From Fasciolopsis buskii (taxonomy: Eukaryota > Platyhelminthes > Trematoda > Plagiorchiida > Fasciolidae): 64,000 nt of DNA. Shown one piece after another: positions 1 to 12,792 of the stretch (the stretch's first letter is position 1; each line of letters opens with the position of its first letter). The stretch lies in assembly GCA_008360955.1 (NCBI GenBank), contig LUCM01005569.1, positions 80,329 through 144,328 of the forward strand, read 5' to 3'. The notes below the pieces were generated by a model. The model did no database searches, was not told where the DNA came from, and saw only the letters and a list, made by a program, of their open reading frames with translations. The position numbers and the translations under genes were made by a program.

Positions 1-2
1 CC

Positions 3-657
3 TTTGAGGTTGACCGAGAAGTCATTCCTTCCCCTCACACTGTCAGAGACCTGGGTTTGCATTACTCTAACACGTTCAAATACTCAAAGCAAAAGCTAAG
101 AGACGATTGCGTTGGTGCATAGAACCCTAAGGAATCGGGAAAGCAAGTTGTTAATATATAAAACGTGCGTAAGATCTATCCTGGACTACTGTTCCATCGT
201 GTGTTCCAACACGCGACAGAGTGACAGATTGGAGATTGATAATGTTCAACGAACATTTGCAAAACGACTTCTGGGCTACTCTTCCTCGCTAGACTACATG
301 GAACATTGCATAAAACTACACCTCGATCCCTTATGGCTGCATCGAGTTCACATCAACCTCTCCTTTTTTCACAGGATTATTGGTAAAATTGTGTGCATCT
401 CTGCTTTCCTATGGCTTACGTCGAGCTGAGTTCTTGGTGTCAGTTCCCATTCCGAGGATAGCACAAAGGAAAAAGTCTTTATTATCAAATATTCCTTCCT
501 GTGGAATAAACTGGCCCTTCGTATTAGGATGTCCTCTCCTGATTCCGTCACCTTTAAAAACGAAATTAGGAAGATGATAACCGTACAAAACTTGCTAGAC
601 ATGCATGATCCTTACACTCCAATAGAAAGAGCCTATGAATCGGGCCTAGGTTGTTGA
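3..657 (+). mobile_element. Degenerate LINE reverse transcriptase, C-terminal part (CR1/Jockey-like), 5' part outside window
   Basis: This is the C-terminal thumb/connection end of a non-LTR retrotransposon reverse transcriptase. It runs in frame 3 from base 3 (VRDLGLHYSNTFKYS, the usual 'DLG' block), then in frame 1 from about 112 (ESKLLIYKTCVRSILDYCS and IDNVQRTFAKRLLGYSS, the classic 'YK..VRSILEYCS' and 'VQR.FTKRL.G' blocks). It continues in frame 1 past an in-frame stop at 427-429 to KYSFLWNKLALRIR, matching the common 'WN.LP..IR' tail, and ends with a TGA at 655-657. One frame change and one internal stop make it inactive. The catalytic YADD part would lie before base 1. The class (non-LTR RT) is clear from the motif order. 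The clade is less certain. Confidence 0.85.
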
Positions 658-2171
658 CTGAATATAACGCTTGAAGTCTTATCTCAACCTACTCGACAAG
701 GTCTAGCCATTTTTTACTCCCTGTAGTTTCCGCAAGTACAAATCACTGTAGGTATAGGCAGAAAACTCCGTCAATGAACAAGTCAGTGCAATTTTTCACC
801 TGACTTTCTATCTCGTATACTGCGCATACAGCAAGGCATATAGAAATAAATACTCACACCACATTCTCACTTACTCCCAAGCTAAGATTTAATTTCCAAA
901 TCTAAACCCTTTCTTCTGTATGCGTTTAACAATTAGACCATTCGAAGCGAGATATTCGGCATAACCTGATACCTCATTCTACAAAACATTCATCACGTCC
1001 CTTTCTTTGGTTTGCATGCACCGTAACCCTCAGCTGGAATACCTTCAGACTGCCTTCTCTCCATTTTTCCATTTCAGTTTTGTCCATCTGCACTCGTGTC
1101 GCCAAGCGTCTACCATTCGGTTTCTGGCCCCATCCTTGCACGTCTCAACACACAGTGAAAACAAGCTGACCCAAGGCTTAGATCAACCATCCCAGGACGG
1201 GCAAATACGGTTTGCTCCACGGCCGCGGTGAATTGGCATTGGCTAGAATCTTCATGAATAACCAACCTTGCAAGTCTGCCCAGATATCGAGACCACATAG
1301 CGTGATCCATAAAGCCTGTGACTCTTTGAGCGGACAAGTTCTCCCATTTCCACAGATTTACTGCTGGAACTGCCCGCCCGTGTCCAACATTCCCATCACG
1401 TTGACATCCAATTGCCACGAAGGCACCCATACTTAGACCCCTGTTCCAAATGTCGCTACCATCGTCTACCGCAAAAATCATCCTAATCGTGGCCACGGCA
1501 ATCGCGGCTATCACTATGCCAGTAATCCCTATCAGCTAAGCCCACAAACGCAAACAAAGGAGCAAAGAAACCCGTTTTGTTTCACACTGGCTTACCAGCG
1601 TTAACTATCTATTGTTCAGCGCTTATCATATCAATCCTCACTCCTCAGTGCCGACAACATTGCCATTTTTCATGTCACCAAACAGTGATTAGCCAGTGTT
1701 CTTCGCCCCTCCGCATTTTCAAAAGGCTTTTGACTATTTTCTTGGCTCCAGGATCCATAGTAAGATGGCTGACGTACATTTTCATATCCATTATAATACA
1801 GGGTATCTATAGGCCATCACTACTCTTCCCGCCAGCTGTTTTGCTCCTTTTTGACAAGTTTTTACTTTGCACTCAAGATCCGTTAAATCCGAATATTGCA
1901 GACACCATGCTCGCCACCATCGTCCAGTTGAACTCTGCACCTGCGATACGGATCGTTGGTGCGCATAAACACCTTGTTCCTCTTGATATGCCAGCTTTGC
2001 TATTTCTTCTCATTTTGTACTGAAATATTTATCTGCTTGTTCAATGTGACTTGCAATACCCTTGTAACATTTGATCATGCAACCAAGCATGCCTTTGAAA
2101 CTTTCCGAGAAATATACGAATATTATTATTTCTGAAATTCGAAATAGTATTGTTAGTTAACGATAGAGCTC
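658..2171. other. No recognisable gene; two unexplained open frames
   Basis: I recognise nothing here. Two open stretches stand out by length: 1110-1514 on the minus strand (134 codons, somewhat G+C-richer than the surroundings) and 1577-2023 on the plus strand (148 codons, hydrophobic). Neither shows a family motif. By position, the endonuclease half of the LINE remnant starting at 2172 might have been here, but I could not find its expected blocks (GDFN, SDH) on the plus strand. Confidence 0.5.
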
Positions 2172-4500
2172 ATGAACGGCCGCGAGAACTGGTAGCTTAA
2201 GATAGCTGAATGAGCGAAAGCAGCGGCTGAATTAGGTAGCACGGAAAGAAATTTTGCGCCTTAACGCGACGCTGGGGGCGGAGAAATATGGTTAGCAAAA
2301 TCATGCACGATAGAAGTGCACCGCCCGTTCATAACAAACAGCAAGAACTCGGTCGATTGGGCTAACCAATTTAAGAAATGGTTTTGCTGACCAAGCGTCA
2401 ATTTATTCAGGTCAGCTAAGGGTTCTTTGGAAGTACTTGGCGACTCACTAATGGCTTCGGAATTAAAGTTCAGGGGGAGACCACTGAGCAGGACAATATC
2501 AAGCAATCCCGACGAGCTCTCCTTAGTTATTTCCAAAGTGGATAAAAGGGCCCTGAAAATAAATCACGTGCCTCCTCGCTTCGCGGCATTTGGATCGAGG
2601 AAAGCAATCCGTTGTTAAGGAGCTAATCATTGGTTTTGCGCATCTTCATGAGAGTCACCCGGAGCGATAGTGGCATTCACCGTGGAATAAGTTTAGTCCT
2701 GCTGGTTACTGACTTCTTAGCCTTGATAATGCTGCACATTTTGATGGTAGTTTGTTAGAGTGACGACCGCGAACAGTGACCAGTTCGAGGCTGCCGATGA
2801 AATTTTCGCTCTTCTACAGTTGGTAAAACGTCCTGTATGCAACCCATCAACGTCATGGTTTGTCTTTGTTTGAGGGGCGTCTTATACCCAGTGTACCGGA
2901 GAGTCATATTCAGTTCTCCTCACGTGAGTGGCATGCCAAAGTGTTCGTGAACATGTTGCAAGCATTGTCCTTGCAAACCTGCAGTCACGTGAGGGAATGC
3001 GGTATACTATCAAGTTCATTGATGGCGTTCAATAAGACTGAACCACCTCTAAAATCAATTTTAACTTCGTCATGGTTCAGGTGATGGAAGTTGCTTCAAG
3101 AGGTCTATAGGATGCAGGAGCAAAACTGGAAAATGTCGAAAAGGTGTGTGATCTAGGTTACGTGCAAGACATCTTATGTCTGTTCAGATCTGTGGACCAC
3201 GCACAACGCGCATTGGACAGAACCCCGGGGCCTGTGGTTCTATTTAGCATTCACTTTGCGCCTTTAAAGTGCAAAGCGCTATCACAAAACTGAAAGACGT
3301 TAGCACCGAACTTGATCTTCGATATAGTAGAACTCTCGGTCGTGAATCGTCTTTTTTACATTGGTATCTACTTGCGGAGAGATGGTAGCGCGGCGATGGC
3401 GGCGACGACCCACATATTCAGGACCAGATCGGCGAACGCTGGACTGAATTACTTGTGGCTTCGCTCGATATTCCACTGAAGTTGAAAGCCCGCCTCTATT
3501 TTGACGCACTATTCTCATTTCTGTTTTGTAGTTCGTTCGTCAAAGGTCCAACTTTGTCTGCCTCACGATAGATCTAAATGACTGGAACAGATGTGGCCAA
3601 CCAGCTAAGTAATGAAGTCCTGAAGTTGATTTTCGATTGTAGAAAGAGGCTCATGGTGGGATATCATTTGTCGCAGTGCGTAATGGAGAGTAAATTGAAA
3701 CGAAAGCAACGAGAAGTACACTCTCCATTTGAGAAAATGCTGGACCGAACATCTTAAGTTAGGGACAGCCGCCTTCTAACCAAATCTGTTCATTCTTTCC
3801 ACTTGTCCTTTCTTTCATGGATTATGAGGAGGTATTTTACTAATCGAAGTACCCTTGCCATTAAGGACTCGTCTCTTTGATGCCACGAAGGATGAAACTT
3901 AGCGTGCATACACAACTATATTCCGAACATGGAGCCTGCGTGTCGTAGATGTTTGCCGATCAACGATATCTGCGTTGTTCGGTCAGAAATAGCTGAGGTA
4001 ATCAGGTGATTGGTGTGTGTGTTAGAAATCAAGTTTCAGGCACCGGTCATGACCCCTTTTTGTCTAAGCCTATTCAGCTATCTCCCTTACGTTGTCTGGG
4101 TCACGCATTACGCATGACGATTACTGAGCTGTCATACGGCGACCAACTGGCGTTACCTCCGAGGAGTAGAAGAAGCTATGCGGATGTCAGTAGATGGCAT
4201 GGTAACGCAGGATGAGAAAATGCATAGCGAACTAAAGTAAGACAAGTGCCCCATGCTATCCATTTTCGGACCCAAAATCCCTTCAACTAGCTGTCGGCGA
4301 ATGCCATTTCCATTTTGTTTTCTCACCATAAAACCAGCTGGAACAAACTCTGGGATGCCCCTTCTCTCTTCCTCGTTGGATCCTCTCAAGGCTGGCCAAT
4401 GACCACGGTATCTATGCGCCGGCTAAAAAAGGGCAGATGCAGCGCAGACCTTGTCGCTGAAGGCGCCACCCCATCCTATGCTCTGCTTGCCTAACCGTGC
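2172..4500 (+). mobile_element. Degenerate endonuclease-RT LINE, linker plus reverse transcriptase
   Basis: Remnant of a non-LTR retrotransposon polyprotein. Frame 3 (2172-2618) carries the linker and finger region: NGRENW, AKAAAELGST, SVDWANQFKKWF and the decayed 'GPDGL' position as SNPDELSLVISK. Frame 2 from about 2651 gives SGIHRGISLVLLVTDFLALI, the RT block usually read as 'NHRGISL'. Frame 1 (2860-3084) gives KVFVNMLQALSLQTCSHVRE. Frame 3 then gives KVCDLGYVQDILCLF, where the catalytic YADD box reads Y-V-Q-D at 3159-3170, followed by FAPLKCKAL. DIPLKLKARLY follows near 3450, and LRCLGHALRM with LALPPRSRR at 4006-4215 is the C-terminal 'RWLGHVLRM' block. Several stops replace Trp codons. 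Block order is fully collinear with the family. It is inactive. The exact 3' end is a guess. Confidence 0.85.
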
Positions 4501-5314
4501 TATGGAGCTGCTATCGAGATTTGGCGCTCAAGTACCGGTCCACTAAATACAAAGACAAATGACCACCCAGGATACCTTCTGTCATGTAAACAGTTACGAA
4601 TGGTAAAAGCGCCGCTAACAATACAACTGGAATGTTGTATAACAGTTCCCCCAACCTCCAGACTCCTACTGCCAGAGAACACCAAAAACTTCGACATCAA
4701 AAAGGGCAACACGCAGGTCATTCGCGGTAAGTGTATTTAAAGTCTGGTTGTACTTATTATGCGAACCCGTTTTTCTTCCTGTCACACCTCTCAGTCCGGA
4801 GCGCTCCAAGCCGCATGAGTTCAGGGATCATTCTTACGGGTTTCACCGCCCCTTTGTACACAATTCTTCTCATACCTTCATTCCCTAAGTAGTTTTGTGT
4901 GAACTTGAAATTTTCCCTTTGCTTCATCTTTAGCATTTTGTCGACTCTTTGATGTTTATTGCCATTCCCCCAATCCCTCTCATTTGATGTCTTGTCTAGT
5001 TTTGAGTCATCTAGATCCCGTTATTGCATCCATATTGATCTTCACCTTCATCATAAAACCCTCTCGATTTTCGAAGAACTCGGTCATAGGGTAAGGTCCA
5101 CCATAACATTCAAACCGAATTTTGTGCCACCGGTGCGCACCTTTGGTGTATTTAAACATGGAATAACTCACATTGTACGGCCAATAATAACGCCCTGAAC
5201 GTTTTCACAAACAGTTATCGTGCGTTGATTTAAAACCTGAAAATTCATGTCTCGCGTATTGCATTCGAAGTTCTGATTATGGGAGAACAAACAATCGAAC
5301 TTTCTGTCTAGCAT
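4501..5314. other. No recognisable gene between two convergent LINE remnants
   Basis: Sequence between the 3' ends of the plus-strand LINE (2172-4500) and the minus-strand LINE (5315-7720). It probably contains their decayed C-terminal ends and 3' UTRs. I could not place a 'RWLGHVLRM'-type block on the minus strand here. Only short open frames are present. Confidence 0.5.
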
Positions 5315-7720
5315 TTATAATAATATAGTGTATATTTGTCGACATCTGATAGGCAAGCACCAGGCAAGATCCGTGTCTTCACTGCGCCATTCTTGTAGAA
5401 ATTTGATCTGTTCTGCGCAAGGTTCTCGGACGTCGAGACATGTACAAGCTGAAAGAAAGTGAGTGACGTTGGATGAAACGGTAGTGTTGCAATTTTCTGT
5501 CATATCATAATGATTGAAGATATTCGTTTGAAAATGTGAATATATTTTGTGCATTGACTGCATCGGAATTCTGTTATTTTCCCATATACGGCCACCCAAG
5601 TGACTAAATCTGTCTGTCGCATCCAGTTGTTATCGTGCAAGAAAACGTTATGGCTTCGGGCCAACCCAATCTTGCAACAGCATTCTGCGAATCACAAGTG
5701 GAGAACACAATCCTACCATCAATAAATTTCCTTCAGACTGCTGGTAAAATGTTGTGAATCGCTTGCTCCCTCATTCAGTAGCACAACAGCCTCCACTTTT
5801 TCTGAGTCTGACAGCTATCCACCTGGGCAAATATCATTGTCAATATTTTCTCATGAGAAATGACAAAGCCGAAAAGGAAAAGATGGAAGGGGACAGCGGT
5901 GACGAATACTAATTCTCCTAATGAACACGGATCAACCGTTGCCAAAAGCACGTGCTCAGCCTCGCTTGTTTGCACACGGAAATTGGATGAGTGAATCCAG
6001 CTTCTCGGGTACATAATTCAATGGGGGACAAGACCACAGAACTGCACGGTCGACTGAGTCGAGCGCCGCGTTCATATATGAAAAGACAGAGAACGCGGCT
6101 CCACGGGACTTGTGGCTACTTTGTAAGGTTTGTCTCAGGGTGAAAATTTGGTCAATATAACCTTAGCCTACACGGAGACCGGTTTGATTCTCACGCAAAC
6201 AATTTTGCGAGTGCAGGATAATCAGGGAAATTTAATGTCCGAGAGCAATTTGGATGCAATTCTAACTAAACTAATTTGTCCATGGTTCCCATCTAAACAT
6301 CACATACCATTCGTCTAAATCGGCATCAGTCCTTTGGAACTTTATTCTCCAGTTCAAACTGAAGTACGGTGTTTAGATAACTTCGACGTTGACACTCCAC
6401 CCCCATCCTCGAGGGAGGATGGCGACAGTCCATCCAGTCCAGCTGCCTCATATGTTTTGGGATAACCTGTTTCCCTGTTGGCCTCCGAATAGGACGGAGG
6501 ACTGACATCTACTTGCAGGCAAAAGCGGGAAGTCCACTGTGTCCGAGGGATAAAGAGACTACTCCCCAAACTGCTCCGCCCAACGGTCCAGCCGAGGCTC
6601 CTAACAGCGGATGCGTGCCTGGTTGGATTTTCTTAATCACCTTCATTACACTAGGCTTTCATGGACAAATGTTTCCATTCAGTCGGCAAAGGTTGCGGCT
6701 GCTGCCGATAGCTGCATCCTCTTCCAGTTGTTTACGCCTTCATGTATACTACTGCTGCCGCTCATTTCTGAGACTCCTGGTCACGTTAAATTTTGTGGAC
6801 CTGCGCGTTTTGTTGTGTTGACTCCGAAGGGGCGGATCTGTGAGCATTTAACGGTGCAACTGAAATCGAGGATATCCATCTTTTCTGAGGATTATGTGAT
6901 GAGGAGCCCTACGTGGCAGCTGCCGTTGAATGCAGAGCTTTTTTGATCTGCCTCCAATGTTTGACCGGATCCTGGACGTATTGTTGTGACGACAACCGCG
7001 CTGAGAGTTCCGACTGGAATTGTTTCCTAGACTCAGATATGCCGAACAAGCACCCTTTGTGCCGGTGTGATCACGGGCACGGATCAAAGTATGGCATGAG
7101 TCAGCAGGTGTGGACCAGAATGGCCGTCAACGCTCGACTGATCCCGCCACTGGTTATCGGTGGCAATGTGATCGATGAGTCCAAAGCTGTTAAGACAAAG
7201 GAGACTGTCAGGTGAGCTGATGTCGCTTTCTGTGATAATAATTGTTTTTCATCATAAACCGTTTGTGTTCAAAACAAACCTGGGTGAAATGATCTCCGTT
7301 GTCAATGCGGTCGGCTGGGATAGGAAGTTGGCCTCTGATATGCCGTTCCGCCTCCGCTAATAACCCAAGTTGGTCGTTAAAATCATCAGCAACGACAAAA
7401 CGGCCACAACACCCACTGAACGCGGACTGCAGAGTAATCGAGTTGACTCCCCCTAGAACTCGTCTTTTACCTCAGGGGAGGCGAAAATCAGTGGGCGTAT
7501 GTAAACACGACCAATAAACAATGACGCTTCAATCGATTGCTATTGATACGTACAGAACTGCCCAACGGAGCTGCACATAAAAGGCTGTTGACTGGCATCC
7601 AGTATAGTAGTGCAAAAGCCACCCGGGATACGCAAAGTGTTGCCGAAGAGAATAATGTTGCCTTTGGGCAACGAAGAGGGGCCAGGAAAATGGAATCCTG
7701 CATAAGGTTTCCGGAGGCAC
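5315..7720 (-). mobile_element. Degenerate endonuclease-RT LINE, endonuclease C-terminus through RT
   Basis: Minus-strand LINE fossil, read from 7720 down. The endonuclease part shows ALLYWMPVNSLLCAAPL near 7600, VADDFNDQLG at about 7361-7390 (the 'GDFN' metal-binding block, first D changed context) and AEAERHIRGQL. The linker is TGTKGACSAYL and TLEADQ. Finger region: PRLDRWAEQFGE near 6580 and AAGLDGLSPSSLEDGG, the 'AAGPDGLPP..FKDGG' block, at about 6410-6446. Then VPKD-stop-C (Trp to stop) and ISLVRIASKLLSDI at 6233-6277. ALDSVDRAVLWS at 6031-6066 keeps the first catalytic aspartate ('AFDSVDR'). FHLFLFGFVIS and LLNEGASDSQHF follow, and the 'YLGS..S..G' region is SHLGGRIWENN near 5590. Many stops and frame changes make it inactive. 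Block order is collinear along about 2.4 kb, so the family call is secure. The 5' boundary is not. Confidence 0.85.
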
Positions 7721-10700
7721 AACTTATGTCTATTTCGAAAGCTTGAAGAGTTCTAACTAAGGGAGCCTATTGCCATATATGAGAGAGTGTGCGGAAATCA
7801 AAGGCGCGCAGGCAAACTAGATAATTCGAAGATGCCCACACCGCAGGAGAAGTAATTGTTTAGAAATCACAACTGGAAACTTTGGCCCGAAGTTCTCATC
7901 CAAAAAACAGTGAGGCGTTAACGCAGCAAGGGAACTTGCATCAGGCGTACACTTTTCACTGCTCGCCCTTCTCAAGACAACGGATAGCGCGGTTCCGGTT
8001 GTCCCATGCAACGACCGATGCAATAATTAATTAGATGTTGTGGCGTTGATTACGTTTTCGGATGAATACTTTTGGGAAGCCCAGCCGCTAAGTCGGACGA
8101 CAATTAGGTTTCTTAGCAAAAGCTTCTGGTTCTAACAAGAATCCTTCCACAAAGTAGCGGGAAGTGGATGAGTGGAAGCCCATCCACTTAACCAAATTAT
8201 TTTTCTGTTCGGTCTTCCGAGTGGGTTGCCAGCTCAAATCGTACCCCGAAATGGATGGCCGGGGGACTATTTCGTCGAGCCCACATTAAACGACCTTCCA
8301 AGCATGATTGGATATCTTGCTTGCGATAAACCATCCTGCATAATTTGTTGGGTAACGGAAGCAGGCACGGCATCACACTCCTAGTGACTGCACCCTTGTT
8401 CCCTTCTCCCGCCCGTGTAGGTCTAACCTCCGTTTTCATTCCATATCTAGTTTTTATAGAAGCATGCAACTCTGGGATAAAGGGGTCCTTGGGGCTGGCC
8501 TTAGGATTTAGCGACAAACGATGATAATGGGAACAAGCGAGTTGGAACACGTTACAAGGATCTGATAGGAAATGCGATGACGTGTGCTTCCACGATAGTG
8601 AAATTCATAGTGCCAAATCACTGCGTTGTTAATGGATATAACTCACCAACGCTTCAGCTGTCATAGGTAAATTTCTTCAGGGTCTCAAGAAGCGCTACGT
8701 TAAGTAGACGGAAGATTGGCGGATGCTGTTTTTCACATTATAACAATCATTGCAATTTGGATGTATGCCACAAACGCCTTCGGATCAACTGGCACGTTTA
8801 CGTTGTTTTGCGGCGCAGGAAGTGGTCCGGTCAGATTGCTCAGTCTACTACATGCTGATTTCGGCGCTTCGAGATTTTAAACCATTTAGACCCATGGAAT
8901 CTTCACGGGCTTTCTTCAGTCCAAGATCTCTGTGAGTCCGTTATTTTGGTATTCATTTCGTGCTAATGCAGACTGCGGTGCAAACTAAAGCACGGGCTCA
9001 GTGTTGATGGTCTCATGTACTTCAAAACCTGATGAGATAGATCTCCATGTTTTGCCGAGAAGAATGAAGAGAATGGCTGCAAACCTATTTTATTTGCAAT
9101 TACGATGTCGCAATTGTCGAATCAGTGTACGTGAAAGAAACGGGATAGTATACGGTTTCGTGGAATTACATATTTTGGCTTCCGCAGCACTCCTCCATTA
9201 CCATGCATGCCCACAGCTTGTTCATCTTTAATACTCGTGCTTTCTGCAGCAATGCAAACAACGCGATCAGCGAGCCGAGCTCTACTGCTGAACGTTGAAC
9301 AATGATTTTGTAATCATGTATTAAAATGCGCAGATCTGTTCCATGAGACAAATAATGGGGACCTAAAATATCCTTCTTTATAATATGGTTTGCCTATTCT
9401 CGGATCAAACTACAACATCCTAACGATGTCTGAGAAGAAACTTGAGAAGACTTGCTGACAAGGCGGCGAGAGATTTGCGTCGTCCCAATTAACTAGACAG
9501 AAGATGCAAAAGAGTATAATTCATTGGCTTAAGAAGATGTATATGACACTGAGCGCACATAAATGTGGTGCGCAAAAAGGCAACGGACGACATTAAAAGC
9601 GAGTCCTTCGTCGCATTCGCTGAAAAATAAAGGATGGAATTTCCAATATTTGAAGCGGGTATAAGCATAAGAAAAACAGGAGTAAAAAAAGAAATTCTCT
9701 ATAATGGCAACGAAATTGGGCAACAGCCTCGAGAGATATCATCACGTAGTATGCTGTGACCCTAAATAACTGAAACACAGTGGTCTCGTAAGCCCACGGG
9801 CTACAGGAAACAACAAGAAATATTCACTCCAAGCCAAAACTTGACTGTCAACAGGCCATCTAACAAAGACAAGTTCAAATAATTGACTAAGGTGAGCCTT
9901 TCACCCCCTGTTTGCAGAATGATTATAGCGTCATTTTTTGCGTTACTTTAGAACTATATTTGAAGTATTCTATTTTACGTCATCCATTCGGGATTCAAGT
10001 AGATCGTTATCCTGCCATAAGACCACGCACGATTACATCAGCCGGCAGAATGAATGGTGGTGCATGGATAATCGTTGTACTTTACAGCACGTTCACACAA
10101 ATATGCCCAGGTAAGACGGATCATTTTCAAAGTCTCTACAAGCAATGTTTCAAGAAGTCGGTTGAAAGAAGCTACCGAATGGTTTGCGCATGATTCCGAA
10201 TAACTTTGACGTAGTCCAGAAAAAATAGGGAAAGTTGTTTGTTGCCTGAGTTGGCGCCCGTAGATGCAACTTCAAAGTGCATAAATCATTCTCAATGCTA
10301 CACTACAGAAACAGTCGAGTGGAAGTACTTTCAAAGAAGTGCGTGCTATAGAGCACACGTTATACGAAACTTTCACTCTTTAACTAGTGGGAAAGAACTT
10401 TTGAATAAATTCATGAACAGTAACAACACTTACAAGCCGCGATTATCGGTGAGAGTTGTTACCTTTATTATTCAAAGATCAACAAAATTCTCCATGGCAA
10501 GAACAAGACACGGCAAAGAGTGACGGAATAGGGGGAAGAAAATTGATAAAATAATGCATTGAGCCTATTACTGTGTGCTGGGAGGGAGACAATTTTGCGT
10601 TCAAATGGGGAATTCAACCACTTGTTATGAACAATAAACCGATTTGTACAAAGGTGAGAACGCCATAAACAGGGTGTTAACTTGGGACAGCCGCTCAGTT

Positions 10701-12792
10701 CTTCTGAAGAAAGCCGAAAGTAAAAGGCCCATCAGAATGGCTTAAAATGAAATATTCGCGTGCCCCTTGCAATTACTTGAAAATACCGTGCGAAATTAGT
10801 GCCTTTTTGCTTGACTGGCCCCTTCCCGGAATCCTTCTTTCAAACCTCGTGCCCAGGTCATCCGGTCAGCCATAGAGGTGGAAGCAGCAAATCAGAGATT
10901 TGTTTCCATTAGAGTTCACTAGTGGTCCAAATTCTCCATGGTGCTTTGGGTTTGAACCTAACTAGAAAGTGAATGTCCCACAAACTCCGGTTCTGGAAAG
11001 TATGGTTGGAATTGACGGGATATAAGTCGCGTCTGTCTTTGAAAGGGACTATTATTAAGAGGGATGTTTAAACTAACTGAACTCGGTAGCCAGGACGGAT
11101 TCCGGCGGAAAAGTGTTACCAAATATCCCCCCAACTGTTGGGCTCGGATTCAAAAGTCGAGTGCGCCGAAGGACAGATATCATTGGTTAGCTCCAATTAG
11201 GGTTAACCCGGACGGTGGTGCTTTCGCATGGAAGGTTAGTTCAACATGTAAGTGGAAAATGAAATCCGAAAGAGGGTAAATCAGGGGCAAACAATCAAAT
11301 ATTTAAGTGCAAAAATTGGCTTAGGATAGAATGTGAAAGTCTGCTCACGGGTCAGTTACTGGCACCACATTCGCCAACGCATTGAAATGCAGCTAGTTTG
11401 TTTAGTACTGCCTTAGTGTTAGAAAGGCGGTTCCTGATTCGATAACCAAATTAATGATGGATACACTCAACAGACAAAGAAAGATCTGTCCCCCACGCGA
11501 CAAGACAAAAGAAGCAGACAACGAGGTAAAAGTGTGGAAAAGTGCCTAAGAAAGTAGGGTTAGTGTTTCAGTTAGACAGACTGAGAAAAATATCCCGCGA
11601 AGTATTGACGGCCACCGCAGACAGAAAAGTAAGCGGTCTTTCCTCAGTTGGTTTACATTTTGGAACAACGATGTCTCAAACACATCAATACGGTTTAAAA
11701 CAAGTTTTAAAATTTCACGTACTATAGCGTCTGGTCGACGAAGTTGGTAGAGAACGTGAAAAATGATCGTCCAAGTAGTTTGCATGTATGACTTGGTATA
11801 CACAACCAGTTGTCTTGGGACTCCGTCACTTTAAACATTAAACCCTGAAGAGGAAAAACAAAGTTTTACGCAATACTCAGGGGAGGAAAGTCAAATATTC
11901 TCAGTGTTTAGACATATAATCCATTCGGTTTTGATAACTACTGAGGAAAATTTCAAGAGTGGCCAGGGAGAACCGACGTGAAAGTATCCTGCCAACGAAA
12001 CTGAAGATACAGAACTAGAAAATCACAACAAAATGCAGTAATGCTTGGCTAATTATGCTATCTGGTTGCCGGGCCCTTGATCCAATTTTTCAGGGAAAAT
12101 TTCAACGGTGAACAGCAAAGAAGATGCAGAATGTTATTCTACTGACACTACAACATAATGCCGGCGTTCGAGAACAAAAGGAATCTTGACAAATAATATC
12201 ATTCAAAAAATAATATTCTAGGACAGACTGTCAGGTTGAAGATACCAGCAGTAATAAACGGGTCTTGGAAGTAGGAACGACCAAGGTTGGCATGAAATAT
12301 TATGCAAGTGGAAAAAAGGCGAGTGAAATTTTCTAATTTCGCTCTAATGCACCTTAGAAAGGTGGAAGTAATATGAAAGAAATCACTTAGTCGGACATTA
12401 GCAGCACCAAATAACGACTGAGGACTTGGCTTAATCACTGTTCACTCATGCGACGATGATAACATGCCTGATACAAATCCCCACTCATGACTGCTGTTAT
12501 TACTGTCTAGCCCCTTGAAATTTTTATACGGCTCACATCGACGGCTCACCAAATACAGGAGATAATATGCACCAACCTTGTTGCCCACATTGTCCAACCT
12601 GATATGTAAAATGCAACCACGGATTGTCGGGCGTTTTATTAGCTCCATTTTGCTGCATTTTTTGTCCTGTTGATCCATACTACAGCCACGCTACCGGCTA
12701 GAAGCAACGTGTAAGTGAGATAACAATCAATCACAAGTGCTGGGTGTGTTGAGTATAATTTATGCTGCGAACGCGGTTAACAGGTGAAGGAC
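7721..12792. other. No recognisable gene
   Basis: A long stretch without a recognisable gene. The first few hundred bases may hold the decayed N-terminal endonuclease of the minus-strand LINE. Open frames at 8197-8550 (-) and 9001-9231 (+) are short and show no motif. The single item worth noting is a short signal-peptide-like frame with a good splice donor at 10050-10110 (+), described under findings. Confidence 0.5.
10050..10110 (+). other. Candidate first coding exon: signal peptide plus splice donor (weak)
   Basis: An ATG at 10050 opens a 20-residue frame, MNGGAWIIVVLYSTFTQICP, with the polar-start/hydrophobic-core look of a secretory signal peptide. It is followed at once by CAG|GTAAGA, a textbook 5' splice site (GT at 10111). 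The exon would be 61 coding bases, ending in phase 1. This resembles the first exons of secreted helminth proteins, including micro-exon genes. I could not link it to any downstream exon, and such a coincidence is possible by chance in 64 kb. Confidence 0.2.

Noticed and set aside
1577..2023. 148-codon plus-strand open frame as a membrane protein gene
   Set aside because: Hydrophobic but without a motif, good start context or splice signals. Frames near this length are expected once or so by chance in 64 kb of A+T-rich sequence.
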